Shown here: in pieces, positions 4,981 through 6,215 of the stretch
Layout: each line of letters begins with the position of its first letter
Numbering within the stretch: position 1 is the first letter of the stretch
Assembly: GCA_016787105.1 (NCBI GenBank)
Contig: JAEUVI010000573.1
Span: 1 to 6,215 of the forward strand
DNA: 6,215 nt
Source: Chitinophagaceae bacterium
GTDB lineage: Bacteria > Bacteroidota > Bacteroidia > Chitinophagales > Chitinophagaceae
Direction of reading: 5' to 3'
Translations under genes and position numbers: made by a program
The notes under the pieces: model-generated
Seen by the model: the letters and a program-made list of their open reading frames with translations, nothing else
Told to the model about the DNA's origin: nothing
Database searches by the model: none

Positions 4981-6215
4981 CTAAACTGTAAACGGATCTG
5001 GGTGTACCCAGGGCCCGCGATAAGCACGCTGCAATAATTTAGTTGCCTCCGCATCCCCAACTACTATTCTTTTTGAAGGATCATATTTCAGAGGCCTTCC
5101 TCCCAGTTGCATAGACAGGTTTGCAAGAATGCAACTTGCAGTTGAAATATGTCCCTGTTCAATGTCCGCAACTGGCCTGCCGCCTTTATCAATTGCTTCC
5201 AGGAAATTCAGCATGTGCAAACGCGTAGCAGGTGCAGCATTCAATTCAATGTCCGGCTCGGTGAGATCTTCAGGATATTTTTCTTTTTCATATACCACGT
5301 CTTTATGAATTTTATCACCTTTTCCTTCGGGAACAAAATCATACTGCATCGTACTGCCACTCAGTGTTCCCTTTTCTCCATATAATTTAAATGACCAAGG
5401 GTACTCCGGATCTGCGGGAGTGCCCCAGCTACGGTGTTGCCATACACAATTCAATCCATCGTAAGCAAAGATGGCGGATTGCGTATCAGCGATATTGCTC
5501 TTACCAGTTTTATCTACGTAAATGCCGCCGGTAGAAGTAATGCTGTTCGGCCAACCAAGGCCAAGCATCCATCTTACCGTATCAAACATATGGATACACA
5601 TATCGCCCATGATGCCATTTCCATATTCCATAAATGTGCGCCACCATCTTACATGGGGCAATCCATCATAGGGCCGCATTGGTGCAGGACCTGTCCACAT
5701 TTCATAGTCAAAAAAATCAGGAACTGCCTGCACTGGCGGGTTACCATTATTGCGCATGTGATAGTAACAGCACATTTCCACATGCGATACCTTACCAAGC
5801 AATCCAGCTTCCACAATATTTTTCTTTGCATCAATCAGGTGTGGTGTGCTCTTTCGTTGTGTACCTACCTGCACTACACGATTGTATTTTCTTGCAGCAG
5901 CTACCATGGCTTCTCCTTCCAGTACATCTACGCTGATTGGCTTTTGTACATACACATGCGCGCCGGCTTTTATTGAATCTATTGCCTGCAACGCATGCCA
6001 GTGATCGGGTGAGCCTATTAATACAATTTCTGGCTTTTGCTCTGCCAATAATTTTCTGTAATCACCATACAATGCCGGCCTCTTATGATTTTGCTGCCGC
6101 TGGCTCACCATATCAGCAGCTTTGCTGAGTTGATTTTTATCCGGGTCACAAAGTCCAACCACATCTACCGGCGCTACCTGCATCAGGCGAAACAAATCAC
6201 TTTTGCCATACCAAC
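4981..6215 (-). CDS. Gfo/Idh/MocA family oxidoreductase with bacterial-type C-terminal domain (5' end beyond right edge)
   Basis: 410 residues are visible; the frame stays open to the window edge, so the N-terminus, including the GxGxxG loop and any Tat signal common in this subgroup, is missing. An in-frame TTG at 6195 falls inside the conserved region and is not the start. Visible residues begin WYGKSDLFRLMQVAP; CDPD (22-25) ends the second Rossmann strand and PDHWHA (69-74) follows. The catalytic hallmark reads QKP (90-92) instead of EKP. The active-site pattern GDMCIHMFD (203-211) provides Asp204, His208 and Asp211. The last 60 or so residues (EQGHISTASCILANLSMQLG, then GPWVHPDPFTV) match the 'oxidoreductase, bacterial type' C-terminal domain. 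These enzymes act on sugars, inositols or glycosides, often in the periplasm. It is the first visible gene of the minus-strand cluster, 74 bases before the second, only distantly similar Gfo/Idh/MocA gene. Substrate is not determinable. Confidence 0.92.
   Translation of the reverse strand, partial: WYGKSDLFRLMQVAPVDVVGLCDPDKNQLSKAADMVSQRQQNHKRPALYGDYRKLLAEQKPEIVLIGSPDHWHALQAIDSIKAGAHVYVQKPISVDVLEGEAMVAAARKYNRVVQVGTQRKSTPHLIDAKKNIVEAGLLGKVSHVEMCCYYHMRNNGNPPVQAVPDFFDYEMWTGPAPMRPYDGLPHVRWWRTFMEYGNGIMGDMCIHMFDTVRWMLGLGWPNSITSTGGIYVDKTGKSNIADTQSAIFAYDGLNCVWQHRSWGTPADPEYPWSFKLYGEKGTLSGSTMQYDFVPEGKGDKIHKDVVYEKEKYPEDLTEPDIELNAAPATRLHMLNFLEAIDKGGRPVADIEQGHISTASCILANLSMQLGGRPLKYDPSKRIVVGDAEATKLLQRAYRGPWVHPDPFTV

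Noticed and set aside
5434..5976. 180-codon open frame on the plus strand, opposite the large oxidoreductase.
   Set aside because: It lies wholly inside a well-supported gene on the other strand. The translation has no recognisable domain and an unnatural richness in His, Cys and Ser, so it is a shadow frame.
6193..6195. TTG at 6195 as the start of the large oxidoreductase.
   Set aside because: The upstream codons WYGKSD continue a conserved Rossmann-domain sequence to the window edge, so the gene is simply cut by the window.

Overview
The window reads as ordinary chromosomal DNA from a member of the Bacteroidota, probably close to the Chitinophagaceae or Sphingobacteriales. Three things suggest this. 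A Bacteroidota-type -7 promoter element (TAnnTTTG) sits just before the FUSC gene. The starts lack Shine-Dalgarno sequences. The gene families are typical of the phylum: a SMUG2-type DNA glycosylase, a two-module FUSC membrane protein, and Gfo/Idh/MocA oxidoreductases. The genus is not resolved. Base composition is moderately AT-rich and looks even across the window. There is no tRNA, rRNA, CRISPR array, transposase or integrase.

Layout. (1) Positions 1-1019, minus strand: a metallophosphoesterase of the Ser/Thr phosphatase fold (288-1019), followed 41 bases downstream by the N-terminal part of a SMUG2-type DNA glycosylase (1-246). The glycosylase apparently starts at TTG and runs off the left edge. 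A perfect 20-bp palindrome lies in the gap between them. (2) Positions 1020-1110: a short divergent promoter region. (3) Positions 1111-3336, plus strand: a 741-residue FUSC-family membrane protein with two membrane modules. (4) Positions 3344-6215, minus strand: three genes transcribed right to left. They are a Gfo/Idh/MocA oxidoreductase with the 'bacterial type' C-terminal domain (5' end beyond the right edge), a second and different Gfo/Idh/MocA oxidoreductase, and a YhcH/YjgK/YiaL (DUF386) protein. The gaps are 74 and 12 bases, so the last two are almost certainly co-transcribed. No stretch over 300 bases lacks a gene.

How the genes fit together. The right-hand cluster looks like part of a carbohydrate or sugar-acid catabolic operon: NAD(P)-dependent oxidation or reduction of a sugar or polyol, plus a small cupin-like protein of a family that includes sugar anomerases. 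The substrate cannot be read from this window. The left pair joins a phosphoesterase to a DNA-repair glycosylase, and nothing visible links their functions. FUSC is probably a monocistronic housekeeping or efflux-related membrane protein. FUSC and the YhcH gene converge with only 7 bases between their stop codons.

I found no convincing undescribed system. The points worth a second look are the palindrome next to the TTG start, the altered GDxVDRG motif of the phosphoesterase, the promoter that fixes the FUSC start and implies a near-leaderless mRNA, the QKP variant in the large oxidoreductase, and the hairpin between the two oxidoreductase genes.
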